Assembly: GCA_017419895.1 (NCBI GenBank)
Contig: JAFOKI010000043.1
Coordinates: 1-15,047 of the forward strand
Direction: 5' to 3'
Length of the DNA stretch: 15,047 nucleotides
From: Eubacterium sp.
GTDB taxonomy: Bacteria > Bacillota > Clostridia > Peptostreptococcales > Anaerovoracaceae
Both the position numbers and the translations under genes were made by a program. Of this stretch, positions 1 through 7,778 are shown one piece after another. Below the pieces are notes generated by a model. That model did not search any database. It was not told the DNA's origin and was given only the letters and a program-made list of their open reading frames with translations. Each line of letters begins with the position of its first letter. Within the stretch, counting starts at the first letter, position 1.

Positions 1-377
1 TCGTAAGGCGCGCCGCTGCAATAGATGACTTCGTCACCCGGCCTTAATATCCCGAATAGTGTTATGGCAAGAGCATGAGTCCCGTTTACGATCTGAGTCC
101 TTACAAGAGCGGCTTCAGTACCGAAAACCTGGGCATATACCCTTTCAATCCCGTCTCTTCCGGCATCATCGTAGCCGTAACCGGTATTCCACGAAAAATG
201 GCGGTCCGCAATCCTTTGGTCGCGGAACGCTTTTACTACTTTATATTGATTGGCAGCCATAATATCGCCTAAAGCCGCGAATCTGCCTGACAGTTTTTCT
301 TCAGCGCGTTCTACAAAAGCCGCAGTCTCTTCAGAAACACTGAATCCGCCGGCAAGCAGCTTTGCTTTGTCACTCAT
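1..377 (-). CDS. ynbB: Methionine gamma-lyase family PLP enzyme (YnbB-like), N-terminal part
   Basis: Partial gene: the 5' end is here and the rest runs off the left edge. My translation from the ATG at 377-375 gives about 125 residues with the family hallmarks: a segment reading RHFSWNTGYGYDDAGRD around residues 54-70, then a G-T-E-A-A-L-V-R stretch, NGTHALAITLFGILRPGDE, and SGAPY at the edge. These match the N-terminal half of the YnbB group of fold-type I pyridoxal-phosphate enzymes, annotated as 'methionine gamma-lyase family' or 'aluminium resistance protein'. The true substrate of the group is not well established. The PLP-binding lysine lies outside the window. The start codon overlaps the end of the upstream recombinase gene by 8 bases (370-377), with GGTGG/GGAG just upstream, so translation is probably coupled. 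In many Bacillota this gene follows miaA and hfq; here a recombinase lies between miaA and it. Confidence 0.9.
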   Translation of the reverse strand, partial: MSDKAKLLAGGFSVSEETAAFVERAEEKLSGRFAALGDIMAANQYKVVKAFRDQRIADRHFSWNTGYGYDDAGRDGIERVYAQVFGTEAALVRTQIVNGTHALAITLFGILRPGDEVIYCSGAPY

Positions 378-1521
378 CGGCTCCACCGCCTTTCAGACCT
401 TCTTTTCTTTCGATTTCCCACTCCATGTCTTTCACAAGATCGCGTTTGACGTTTTGTTTCTGTCTGGCGTACAGCTGCGTGGTCGTCACCTGTTCGTGAT
501 CCAGAAGCGCAGCCACGTCATAGATCGAATTCCCGCGGCCGATAAGACTTGTCGCTGCTGTAGCTCTGAGTTTGTGCGGGCTGTAGCCGGATGCGTGAGA
601 TGTATGCATCGCGATCGATGTATATTTCTTTACCAGCTCTCTTATCTGGCGCTCTGTCATTCTTTTTCCACGGTTTGACAGGAACAGAGCGTCTTTTTCA
701 TGTTCCTCAAGTTCCGAATCAGCCTTGCGTTCATTGTTTATGTAATCCTGCAGTACTGAAGTGACGGATTGATTGAGCGGCATCAAAGATTCTTTTCCGC
801 GCTTTCTGTATATCTTGAATTCTCCCCTGCTCCAATTGAATGATGAAACGTTGAGCTGCTGGAGTTCTGATAGTCTCAATCCGTAAGTGAGGAAGAGTAT
901 AAGTATTGCTTTATCGCGTTTCTTGGTCTTTTCCCAATAGGCATATTCGTGCTTTGTGAGCCCTGTTCCGTTCGAGACCGCGTCAAGCATGATCATGACC
1001 TCGTCATCCTGAAGCGCTTTTATCTCTCGTTCCGATACCTTCTGGACTTTTATCGGGTCAAATCCATCTGTAATATTCCTGTCGACGAGTTCATCCCTGT
1101 AGAGCTGCTTGAACAGGACAGAAACCGAAGACTTTTTCCTGGCAAGAGTCTTGTTGTTATTCTCGTATATAAATGTGGCGTCTTCCGTTTCGACCTTGTA
1201 TCTTCTGCAGTAGTCGATGAACATGTTTACATCAATGGCCTTAACGCGGTTCAATTCAGCAAGTTTGATGTTCTTTATCTCATCGGCTTCCGTAAGTCCT
1301 GTCTCGTCGATGAGGTATTGGAAGAAGAATCTTATGTCGCGGAGATACGCGAGCCGTGTCATCGGCAGAACGTTGCCTCTAAGATACGCAAAATAACCCC
1401 TCAGATATTTCGGGAGTTCTTTTTCGATTTCCTCGCAGTCCGTGATTATCGCGTTTTCTTTTTCCACGACATTGTCCGGTTTGTCGCTTTTGTTGTGGAT
1501 GCGTATTTTCTTTACTGCCAA
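370..1521 (-). CDS. Tyrosine recombinase, XerS/XerC/XerD-like
   Basis: A 383-residue site-specific recombinase. Residues about 33-160 form the SAM-like core-binding domain and about 165-360 the catalytic domain. All six expected catalytic residues can be placed: R216 (in GLRLSE), K243 (in RKRGKES), H316 and R319 (in HKLRATAA), H342 (in LLDHEQ) and the nucleophile Y351 (in TTTQLY). The HxxR box reads HKLRATAAT rather than the common HxLRHTxAT, and H342 follows LLD rather than LG. The length, and a roughly 40-residue stretch before the R box containing a W-x-K-T-K-K-R-D segment, resemble single-recombinase XerS of streptococci more than the roughly 300-residue XerC/XerD. The start is a TTG at 1521-1519, supported by GGAG at 1535-1532 ten bases upstream. 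The gene lies 44 bases after miaA and overlaps ynbB by 8 bases, so it is built into the operon rather than into a recognisable mobile element. The role could be chromosome dimer resolution or a domesticated integrase; no accessory phage or transposon gene is nearby. Confidence 0.92.
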   Translation of the reverse strand: MAVKKIRIHNKSDKPDNVVEKENAIITDCEEIEKELPKYLRGYFAYLRGNVLPMTRLAYLRDIRFFFQYLIDETGLTEADEIKNIKLAELNRVKAIDVNMFIDYCRRYKVETEDATFIYENNNKTLARKKSSVSVLFKQLYRDELVDRNITDGFDPIKVQKVSEREIKALQDDEVMIMLDAVSNGTGLTKHEYAYWEKTKKRDKAILILFLTYGLRLSELQQLNVSSFNWSRGEFKIYRKRGKESLMPLNQSVTSVLQDYINNERKADSELEEHEKDALFLSNRGKRMTERQIRELVKKYTSIAMHTSHASGYSPHKLRATAATSLIGRGNSIYDVAALLDHEQVTTTQLYARQKQNVKRDLVKDMEWEIERKEGLKGGGADE

Positions 1522-1525
1522 CTCT

Positions 1526-1537
1526 ACGGTTCTCCGT
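1526..1537 (-). promoter_or_regulatory. Small hairpin over the Shine-Dalgarno of the recombinase gene
   Basis: On the transcript, ACGG-AGAA-CCGT can form a 4-bp stem with a tetraloop. The likely ribosome binding site GGAG (1535-1532) lies half in the stem and half in the loop, just ahead of the TTG start at 1521. This could dampen initiation, but a 4-bp stem is weak and may be chance. Confidence 0.3.
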
Positions 1538-1550
1538 TATTTATAATCTT

Positions 1551-1574
1551 ACAAAGCCGCCCTTCGGGCTTTGT
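1551..1574 (-). repeat. Inverted repeat/hairpin between miaA and the recombinase gene
   Basis: An 8-bp perfect inverted repeat, ACAAAGCC and GGCTTTGT, is separated by 8 bases. It begins at the last base of the miaA stop codon (TAA, 1576-1574). If the arms are taken as 11 bases, 9 of 11 positions are symmetrical. As RNA it would form a stable stem-loop, but the bases after it on the minus strand (AAGATTATAA) are not a U-tract, so it is a poor intrinsic terminator. It may be an mRNA-processing or stability hairpin, a weak attenuator, or a DNA site. Confidence 0.55.
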
Positions 1575-2512
1575 TAATCACAATGCTCAAGTTTCCCTTT
1601 GACAAAGCTCACTATTTCGGCAAACGCTTCATTCTGATCCGTATATGCCGACAGATTGAACCATACGGCGTCTTTGTAGCGCCTGAACCACGTCATCTGC
1701 CGTTTGGCATAATGTCTGGTATTTCTTTTAATGAGCCGCACCGCTTCTTCCATGTCGTATTCGCCGTTGAAATGGTCTATCAGCTCTTTATATCCTATCC
1801 CTTTCATCGAAATGTCAGAAGCAGTGAGTCCCATAGCCATGAGACGTTTTACCTCATCCGCAAGCCCCTGTTCCATCAGGATATCAACGCGTCTGTCGAT
1901 CCTGTCATATAGCTCGGCTCTGTCACGCTCAAGGCCTATAAGTATTATACCGTAGTCAGCGGTGCGTTTCAGATCCTTAGAAAAATCCATCACACGCTCA
2001 CCCGACATAGCAGCTTCCACAGCTCGGACGAGTTTTTTAGTATTGTTCGGATGTATCCTTTCAGCAGCTTCATGATCAAGCTCTGTGAGTATCTCATGTA
2101 GTCTTCCCGGCTCATCCTCTTCCATGGCATAGAGCGCTGCACGTGTCCCGTCATTTGCCGGACGTGCCGCAAAGTCCATGTCATAGATAAGTGAATTCAG
2201 ATAGAGGCCTGTTCCCCCTGCAATTACTGGCCTCTTGCCTTCTGCGAACAGTTGTTCTATCGCGTTCTTCGCAAGGTCGCGGTACATGGCTACAGAAAAC
2301 GGTTCCCGCGGATCCACACAGTCAACAAGATGATGCTTTGCCAGGGCCTGTTCTTCCTCTGTTGGTTTAGCGCTGCCGATATCCATGTATTTATAAAGCT
2401 GCATCGAATCGCATGAAACTATTTCTCCGTTTATATTCTTTGCTATTTCGATGGCGGCGCTTGTCTTTCCGACTGCGGTCGGTCCCATAACTGCAACAAT
2501 TACGCGGTCCAT
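1574..2512 (-). CDS. miaA: tRNA dimethylallyltransferase MiaA
   Basis: Transfers a dimethylallyl group from DMAPP to N6 of A37 in tRNAs that read codons starting with U, giving i6A. The protein has about 312 residues, normal for the family. The P-loop GPTAVGKTS is at residues 10-18, followed by the DSMQLYKYMDIGSAKPT substrate-binding stretch (DSxQ with GTAK-like motif), GGTGLY near residue 100, and a C-terminal RNTRHYAKRQMTWFRR segment typical of MiaA. Two starts are possible: GTG at 2515-2513, giving a 4-base overlap with the mutL stop, or ATG at 2512-2510, giving a 1-base overlap. AAGAGGA at 2526-2520 lies 7 bases from the ATG and only 4 from the GTG, so the ATG is preferred. It follows mutL, as in many Bacillota, and dxs and ispA in the same operon belong to the pathway that makes its DMAPP substrate. 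Confidence 0.97.
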   Translation of the reverse strand: MDRVIVAVMGPTAVGKTSAAIEIAKNINGEIVSCDSMQLYKYMDIGSAKPTEEEQALAKHHLVDCVDPREPFSVAMYRDLAKNAIEQLFAEGKRPVIAGGTGLYLNSLIYDMDFAARPANDGTRAALYAMEEDEPGRLHEILTELDHEAAERIHPNNTKKLVRAVEAAMSGERVMDFSKDLKRTADYGIILIGLERDRAELYDRIDRRVDILMEQGLADEVKRLMAMGLTASDISMKGIGYKELIDHFNGEYDMEEAVRLIKRNTRHYAKRQMTWFRRYKDAVWFNLSAYTDQNEAFAEIVSFVKGKLEHCD

Positions 2513-4356
2513 CACTGTATCCTCTTGAACGAACGCTCTATCTCATACCGGGTTAGCCTGATGAATGTCGGCCGGCCGTGCGGGCACGAGAACGGGTTCC
2601 CGCATGCCGCTAGCTCTTTCATGAGCGCAAGCTGTTCTTCAGGCGCAAGCGCATCATTGGCTTTCACAGCGCTTTTACACGAACGTGTTATGAGTTTGTC
2701 TATAACAGTGATGTTCTTGATATCACCTTCCGTTTCGATATTGTCGAGGAAATATCTCACGAAATCTTCGGCTTCGCCAATCTCCATATATGTCGGAATA
2801 CCATTAATTCTGTATGTTCCGGGACCGAAAGGTTCTATGTCGAATCCCATGTCTCTCAGGATCGGTATCCAATCATCTTCCGTGGATGAGAGAGCCGGAT
2901 CCGTCTCAACGATTATTGGCATCAATATGGACTGTATAGCTTTATCGGAAGCCAAGTATTCACCTACCAGCTTTTCATAGAACACTCTTTCATGCGCTGC
3001 GTGCTGGTCGATCAGATAGAAACTGTCGCCGTCACATGCCATTATGTATGTATTGAACAAAGAACCGAGGATCCTGAGCTCGCTGAAATCGAAAGACATC
3101 AGTTGTCCCGGCTTCATATCGAAGTCATCTTTAGATGCTTGATATATCGCCTTTTCTTCCTTAACGATCTGCTTTATTTCTTCAAGTTTTGTCTCTTCTT
3201 CGCGTTTAGTTTTCAGTAATTGTTTTATGTCTACTTGATTTCCAGGTTTTTTGTTAAAATATGATACGCTTCCTGAATCTTGAATTCTCTTGAATGACGG
3301 TGTCGGTGCAATCGCCTCTGTCGTCTCCTCCGCGCTGACTGATGTGATCGTGTCTCCGATATGGCTTACGGATTCTTTTTCCGCAAGCGTAAGACGTATG
3401 GCGCGCGAAATGAAATCAGTGACTGCTTTGTCATCATGGAAACGCACTTCCCGTTTCGCCGGATGGATATTAACGTCGAGAGTGCCGGGTTCAGTTTCCA
3501 GCATAATAAACGCGACGGGATATCTTCCCTCGAACATTCTTTGTTTGTATCCGTCTTTTATGCCTCTAAGCATGACTGGGCTGTCGACAACCCTTCCGTT
3601 GACAAAGCATATCTGGTCTCGTCTGCTCGTTCTCGTCAGCGAAGGCCTTGAGATGCAGCCGCGGATGCTTATATCGCCTTCCCTGTATGCGAGTTCCGTC
3701 AGTTCCTTATATTCTTTCTGTCTGTAGACTGAAACGATGGCATTCTTGATGTTTCCATCGCCGGGCGACGTGAACACTGTTTCGCCATTGTTTATCAGCG
3801 TCATCTTTACATTCGGATAAGCTACCGCAAGTTCAGAAAGCAGCGCTATTATCCTCGAACTCTCCGCACCGTCATTTTTGAGAAATTCGCGTCTCGCGGG
3901 TGTATTGTAGAAGAGATCCGTCACGATGATCGTCGTTCCTTCGGGAGCTCCCACAGGTACGTTTTCGATGACAGTGCCGCCGTGCACGACAACACGTCTT
4001 CCGACAGGAGAATCCGCAGTTTTCGATATCATCGTCGTCCTTGTCACGGCAGCTATACTCGCCAGTGCTTCTCCCCTAAAACCTAGGCTCTCTATTCTGT
4101 CAAGGTCGGACGCCTTTTCGATCTTGCTTGTCGCGTGGCGAAGAAAGGCTGTACTGCATTCATCAGGATCGATGCCGCATCCGTTGTCAGTCACTCGTAT
4201 ATATGTCTTTCCGCCGTTTCTGATTTCGACTGTCACCGAAGTCGCTCCAGCGTCAATAGAATTCTCTGCGAGTTCTTTTACAATAGAAACAGGGCGTTCG
4301 ATTACCTCTCCCGCCGCTATCTTATCTGAAACATTTTTGCTGAGTACCCGGATCAA
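2512..4356 (-). CDS. mutL: DNA mismatch repair endonuclease MutL
   Basis: Couples MutS mismatch recognition to strand incision. The protein has 614 residues. The N-terminal GHKL ATPase shows KELAENSIDAGA at about 27-38 (E28 is the likely catalytic glutamate), DNGCGI, and GFRGEALASI. A charged linker runs from roughly 330 to 430. The C-terminal domain carries the metal-dependent endonuclease motif DQHAAHERVFYE at 450-461 and CPHGRP at 591-596, so this is the nicking type found in bacteria without MutH. QSILMP at 475-480 fits the Q-x-x-[L/I]-x-P beta-clamp contact described for Bacillus MutL. The start is TTG at 4356-4354, overlapping the mutS stop by four bases (TTGA). It is set by a strong AAAGGAG at 4371-4365 with 8-base spacing, and the sequence after it (IRVLSKNVSDKIAAGEV) aligns with MutL N-termini. 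Translation is presumably coupled to mutS. Confidence 0.98.
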   Translation of the reverse strand: MIRVLSKNVSDKIAAGEVIERPVSIVKELAENSIDAGATSVTVEIRNGGKTYIRVTDNGCGIDPDECSTAFLRHATSKIEKASDLDRIESLGFRGEALASIAAVTRTTMISKTADSPVGRRVVVHGGTVIENVPVGAPEGTTIIVTDLFYNTPARREFLKNDGAESSRIIALLSELAVAYPNVKMTLINNGETVFTSPGDGNIKNAIVSVYRQKEYKELTELAYREGDISIRGCISRPSLTRTSRRDQICFVNGRVVDSPVMLRGIKDGYKQRMFEGRYPVAFIMLETEPGTLDVNIHPAKREVRFHDDKAVTDFISRAIRLTLAEKESVSHIGDTITSVSAEETTEAIAPTPSFKRIQDSGSVSYFNKKPGNQVDIKQLLKTKREEETKLEEIKQIVKEEKAIYQASKDDFDMKPGQLMSFDFSELRILGSLFNTYIMACDGDSFYLIDQHAAHERVFYEKLVGEYLASDKAIQSILMPIIVETDPALSSTEDDWIPILRDMGFDIEPFGPGTYRINGIPTYMEIGEAEDFVRYFLDNIETEGDIKNITVIDKLITRSCKSAVKANDALAPEEQLALMKELAACGNPFSCPHGRPTFIRLTRYEIERSFKRIQ

Positions 4357-6962
4357 TCAAGCATCTCCTTTAGTTCTTCAAGTATGCGTATCGCCTGTGA
4401 AGGCGTGACTTCCATAATATCTATTTCCCTTAGCCTTCTGACTGCATCCGAACCAGCAGTGTCGAAGAATGATATCTGCCTTGGCTCCTCAGGCTTATTA
4501 GAGGCCGAAAACGCGTCTCTGAGCGAGGAAGACGATTCCATGGATGCAAACCTTTCCAGCTTTGTTTCTGCGTTCTGAAGGAGCGCGAGAGGCACTCCCG
4601 CAAGTCTTGCGACGTGTATCCCGTAGCTTCTGTTCGCGGGTCCCGGAACTATCTTGTGAAGGAAAACTATGTCTCCTCCTTCTTCCGAGACATCGACGTT
4701 CAGATTTCTGACTCCGTCCAGTTTATCCTCCAGTACAGTGAGCTCATGATAATGAGTCGCGAAAAGTGTCCTTATTCTGCGGTCTTCTTTGCATAGATAT
4801 TCAACGGCTGCCCATGCTATCGAAAGGCCGTCATATGTGCTTGTTCCGCGTCCGATCTCATCGAGGATTATCAGACTTCTCTCTTTCGAGTTTCTGAGTA
4901 TATACGCGAGTTCACTCATCTCTACAAAGAATGTCGACTGACCCTGTGCAAGGTTGTCCGATGCGCCTATCCTCGTGAATATCCTGTCGACTATGCCGAT
5001 CCTTGCTTTTTCCGCGGGAACAAAGCAGCCAGTCTGAGCCATCAGCACTATCAGAGCAGTCTGGCGCATGTACGTCGATTTACCTGACATATTCGGACCG
5101 GTTATTATTAGCATCGAGGAATCCTTGTTGTCCATGTATGTATCATTGGACACGAAAAGCCCGTCCCGCTGCATCTGCTCGATGACAGGATGTCTTCCCT
5201 TCTCGATTTCTATCACAAAGCTGTCGTCTACCGAAGGTCTGACATAACCATTCTTGTTTCCGACATAAGCGAAGGATGCGATTACGTCAAGCTCCGACAC
5301 AGAACGCGACGTCTGCTGCAGCTCCGCAATATGGAGCGCGATTTCCTCTCTCAAAGCTGTGAATATCTCATATTCGAGCTTGTTGATCCTCGTCTCGGCA
5401 TTGAGAACGAGACCTTCCATCTCTTTCAGCTTTGGCGTTATGAACCTTTCGGCGCCGACAAGGGTCTGTTTTCTTATGTAATCATCGGGAACCATGTCAA
5501 GGTTCGAACGGGTGACTTCGATATAGTAGCCGAAGACTTTGTTGAATCCGACCTTGAGATGGGTTATCCCGGTCCGTTCTTTTTCTGCGTTCTCCAGACC
5601 CGCGATCCACGTCTTGGCATCTCTTATCGAATCCTTGAGACCGTCAAGTTCTTCCGAGAAGCCGGATCTGATCAGCCCACCTTCTTTTATGGTTACCGGG
5701 GGATCCTCTACGAGCGATCTGTCGATCATATCGGAGATAAAGCCAAGGTCAGGAAGACCGGCCAGAATGTCCTCCAACATATCGCAGGACATATCTTCCA
5801 GACAGCTTCTTATTTCCGGAATCACGGCTATCGAATCCCTGAGAGCCTTGAGGTCCCGGCCGTTGGCATTTCCGGACGCGATCCTTCCTGAAAGCCTTTC
5901 GAAATCGTAGATATCCTTCAGCGCTTCCCTGATATCATTCAATATGAGCGGATTGTCCGTGAGTTCCTCGACAGCATCGAGCCTTCTGTTTATCTGATCT
6001 TTATCATTCAGCGGCTGTCGGAGCCATTGCTTCATTTTTCGGGCACCCATTGCAGTGCCGGTCCTGTCAAGTACTCCGAGGAGCGAACCACGTGTCTGTT
6101 TGTCGTACAGAGTTTCCGTGATCTCGAGGTTGCGTATCGTCGACCTGTCGAGCGCCATCGTGCTTCCTGTCTCGTAATACACACAATTTGTGATCTGTCC
6201 GAGTGACTGCATCTGTGTTTCAAGAAGATACCCCGCGAGTGCGCCGGCGCTCAGTATAGAATAAGTCCTGCCGTCAAGGCCTAAAGCGGTGAGCGACATG
6301 CCTCCGAACTGCGCTCTAAGTGATTCCTTTGCCGATGTCTCTGTATAATATGAATCCGGCAGCACGTTAACAAAGGCGCCTGCTGCGTTTCTTAGTTTTT
6401 CTTCACCGTATGACTCCGCAAAAGACGCATTGACGATCATCTCCTTCGGGCCTATCTTGACGAGCTCGTTTATAAGGTCTTCTGCAAGAGCGGATCCATA
6501 CGTCTTTTCCGTTGTCCTCATCTCACCCGTTGATATGTCGCAGTAGGACACCGACATGGCTTTGTCGTCGAGGTATGCAGAGGCAAGATAATTGTTTTCC
6601 CTCTCGTGCAGTATGGCACCGGATGTCACAGTTCCGGGAGTCACGACTTTTACCACACCGCGCTTAACCATTCCCTTGACTTCAGCCGGATCCTCAAGCT
6701 GCTCACATATCGCTACGCGGTAACCCATTTCGACGAGCTTTGCTATATAAGTATCAGCGGCATGGAAAGGAACGCCGCACATTGGCGCTCTTTCTTCCAG
6801 TCCGCAGTTTCTTCCGGTCAATGTGAGTTCGAGAAGCTTTGAGACGAGTTTTGCGTCGTCGAAGAACATCTCGTAAAAATCACCGAGCCTGAAAAACAGT
6901 ATATCATCCGGATACTTATCCTTTATATCCAGATATTGCTGCATCATCGGCGATAATTTCAT
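4353..6962 (-). CDS. mutS: DNA mismatch repair protein MutS
   Basis: Recognises base mismatches and small loops and starts repair with MutL. The protein has 869 residues, full length for MutS1. The mismatch-wedge motif F-Y-E is at 29-31 in GDFYEMF. The connector, lever and clamp regions follow, and then the ABC-type ATPase: Walker A GPNMSGKST at 622-630, Walker B LIILDE at 697-702 followed by the signature-like GRGTSTYDG, and FATHYHE at 734-740. QISFF at 829-833 matches the beta-clamp binding motif near the C-terminus of MutS, and the remaining tail is a likely tetramerisation/helical segment. The presence of FYE separates it from MutS2. The ATG at 6962 directly abuts the tlyA stop (TAA then ATG, no gap), with AGAAGG about 10 bases upstream inside tlyA. 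It ends with a 4-base overlap into mutL. Confidence 0.98.
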   Translation of the reverse strand: MKLSPMMQQYLDIKDKYPDDILFFRLGDFYEMFFDDAKLVSKLLELTLTGRNCGLEERAPMCGVPFHAADTYIAKLVEMGYRVAICEQLEDPAEVKGMVKRGVVKVVTPGTVTSGAILHERENNYLASAYLDDKAMSVSYCDISTGEMRTTEKTYGSALAEDLINELVKIGPKEMIVNASFAESYGEEKLRNAAGAFVNVLPDSYYTETSAKESLRAQFGGMSLTALGLDGRTYSILSAGALAGYLLETQMQSLGQITNCVYYETGSTMALDRSTIRNLEITETLYDKQTRGSLLGVLDRTGTAMGARKMKQWLRQPLNDKDQINRRLDAVEELTDNPLILNDIREALKDIYDFERLSGRIASGNANGRDLKALRDSIAVIPEIRSCLEDMSCDMLEDILAGLPDLGFISDMIDRSLVEDPPVTIKEGGLIRSGFSEELDGLKDSIRDAKTWIAGLENAEKERTGITHLKVGFNKVFGYYIEVTRSNLDMVPDDYIRKQTLVGAERFITPKLKEMEGLVLNAETRINKLEYEIFTALREEIALHIAELQQTSRSVSELDVIASFAYVGNKNGYVRPSVDDSFVIEIEKGRHPVIEQMQRDGLFVSNDTYMDNKDSSMLIITGPNMSGKSTYMRQTALIVLMAQTGCFVPAEKARIGIVDRIFTRIGASDNLAQGQSTFFVEMSELAYILRNSKERSLIILDEIGRGTSTYDGLSIAWAAVEYLCKEDRRIRTLFATHYHELTVLEDKLDGVRNLNVDVSEEGGDIVFLHKIVPGPANRSYGIHVARLAGVPLALLQNAETKLERFASMESSSSLRDAFSASNKPEEPRQISFFDTAGSDAVRRLREIDIMEVTPSQAIRILEELKEMLD
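4365..4371 (-). promoter_or_regulatory. Ribosome binding site deciding the mutL TTG start
   Basis: AAAGGAG within the 3' end of mutS, 8 bases before the TTG at 4356-4354. It makes the unusual start codon credible and supports coupled synthesis of MutS and MutL. Confidence 0.75.
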
Positions 6963-7778
6963 TTATTTATTACCTTCTAATTCTTCATGTGCCGCAGCAG
7001 CGATATCCGCCGCAGCAACTGTAATGTCTTCAAGTTCCGATGCGGGATCACGCGTCAGATAAAGCAGAAACTCGATGTTTCCCTTCGCGCCTCTTATCGG
7101 CGACCAGCTTAATCCCGCAGGGTAAAAACCATTTTCCCGTGCATACCCGCATACGTCCAGAATGGCTTTCCTGCGAACTTCCGGATCACGGACGATACCC
7201 TTTGAATTCTTCATTTCTTCACGTCCCGCCTCGAACTGCGGTTTGACCAGGCAGACTGCCGAAGCAGCATCATTCAGTACTTTTGCAGCCACCGGAAGTA
7301 TGTGCTTAAGAGATATGAATGATACGTCCACACCAGCAAAATCGAGCTTTTCAGGGATCGTTTCCGGATCAAGATACCGGAAGTTGGTTTTCTCCATATT
7401 GACGACCCTGGGGTCATTTCTGAGCTTCCAGGCCAGCTGTCCGTAACCGACATCAACGGAATAGACTTTTGCCGCGCCGCTTTGGAGCATGCAGTCAGTG
7501 AAGCCTCCGGTAGAAGCACCTATATCTATGCAGTTTTTACCCGTAAGATCGATTTGGAAACTCTTGATCGCTTTTTCAAGTTTGAGCCCGCCTCTTCCGG
7601 CATATGGACAAGTATCTTCCCTGACTTCGATCACGGCTTCAGTGTCGATTTTGGTACCGGCTTTGTCGCTCAGATTTCCATCAACGAAAACCACACCCGC
7701 CATTATTGATGCTTTGGCGCGCTCCCTTGTTTCAAAATATCCGCGTTCAACAAGCAGTATGTCAAGCCTTTCTTTCAA
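6963..7778 (-). CDS. tlyA: TlyA family rRNA 2'-O-methyltransferase
   Basis: S4-domain plus FtsJ/RrmJ-type methyltransferase, often misnamed hemolysin A. Characterised members methylate cytidine 2'-OH in 16S and, in some species, 23S rRNA. The N-terminal S4 domain is RLDILLVERGYFETRERA through VFVDG, the linker is YAGRGGLKLEKA, the SAM-binding loop is DIGASTGGFTD, and later motifs are GVDVSFISL, LVKPQFEAG and NIEFLLYL. Together these give the expected K-D-K-E catalytic set. Several starts are possible: TTG 7817, ATG 7814, or TTG 7778. The last gives MKERLDILLVERG, the normal N-terminus for the family, a usual length of 271 residues, and a 17-base overlap with dxs. AAAGGA lies about 12 bases upstream of it. 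The longer forms would add a lysine-rich extension wholly inside dxs. In Bacillota the gene normally follows dxs; here it is followed directly by mutS. Confidence 0.95.
   Translation of the reverse strand: MKERLDILLVERGYFETRERAKASIMAGVVFVDGNLSDKAGTKIDTEAVIEVREDTCPYAGRGGLKLEKAIKSFQIDLTGKNCIDIGASTGGFTDCMLQSGAAKVYSVDVGYGQLAWKLRNDPRVVNMEKTNFRYLDPETIPEKLDFAGVDVSFISLKHILPVAAKVLNDAASAVCLVKPQFEAGREEMKNSKGIVRDPEVRRKAILDVCGYARENGFYPAGLSWSPIRGAKGNIEFLLYLTRDPASELEDITVAAADIAAAAHEELEGNK

Noticed and set aside
370..1521. The recombinase as evidence of a prophage or integrative element
   Set aside because: No att duplication, excisionase, tRNA target or cargo genes; both neighbours are housekeeping genes and the overlap with ynbB argues for a settled operon gene.
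1551..1574. The miaA-recombinase hairpin as an intrinsic terminator
   Set aside because: No T-rich run follows the stem on either strand, and the next gene starts about 30 bases later with its own ribosome site.
949..1602. Plus-strand open frame of about 217 codons opposite the recombinase
   Set aside because: Antisense to the catalytic and DNA-binding domains of a complete recombinase; no recognisable protein.
5190..5891. Plus-strand open frame of about 233 codons opposite mutS
   Set aside because: Fully antisense to a clear MutS coding sequence, with no domain or good ribosome site; treated as a shadow.
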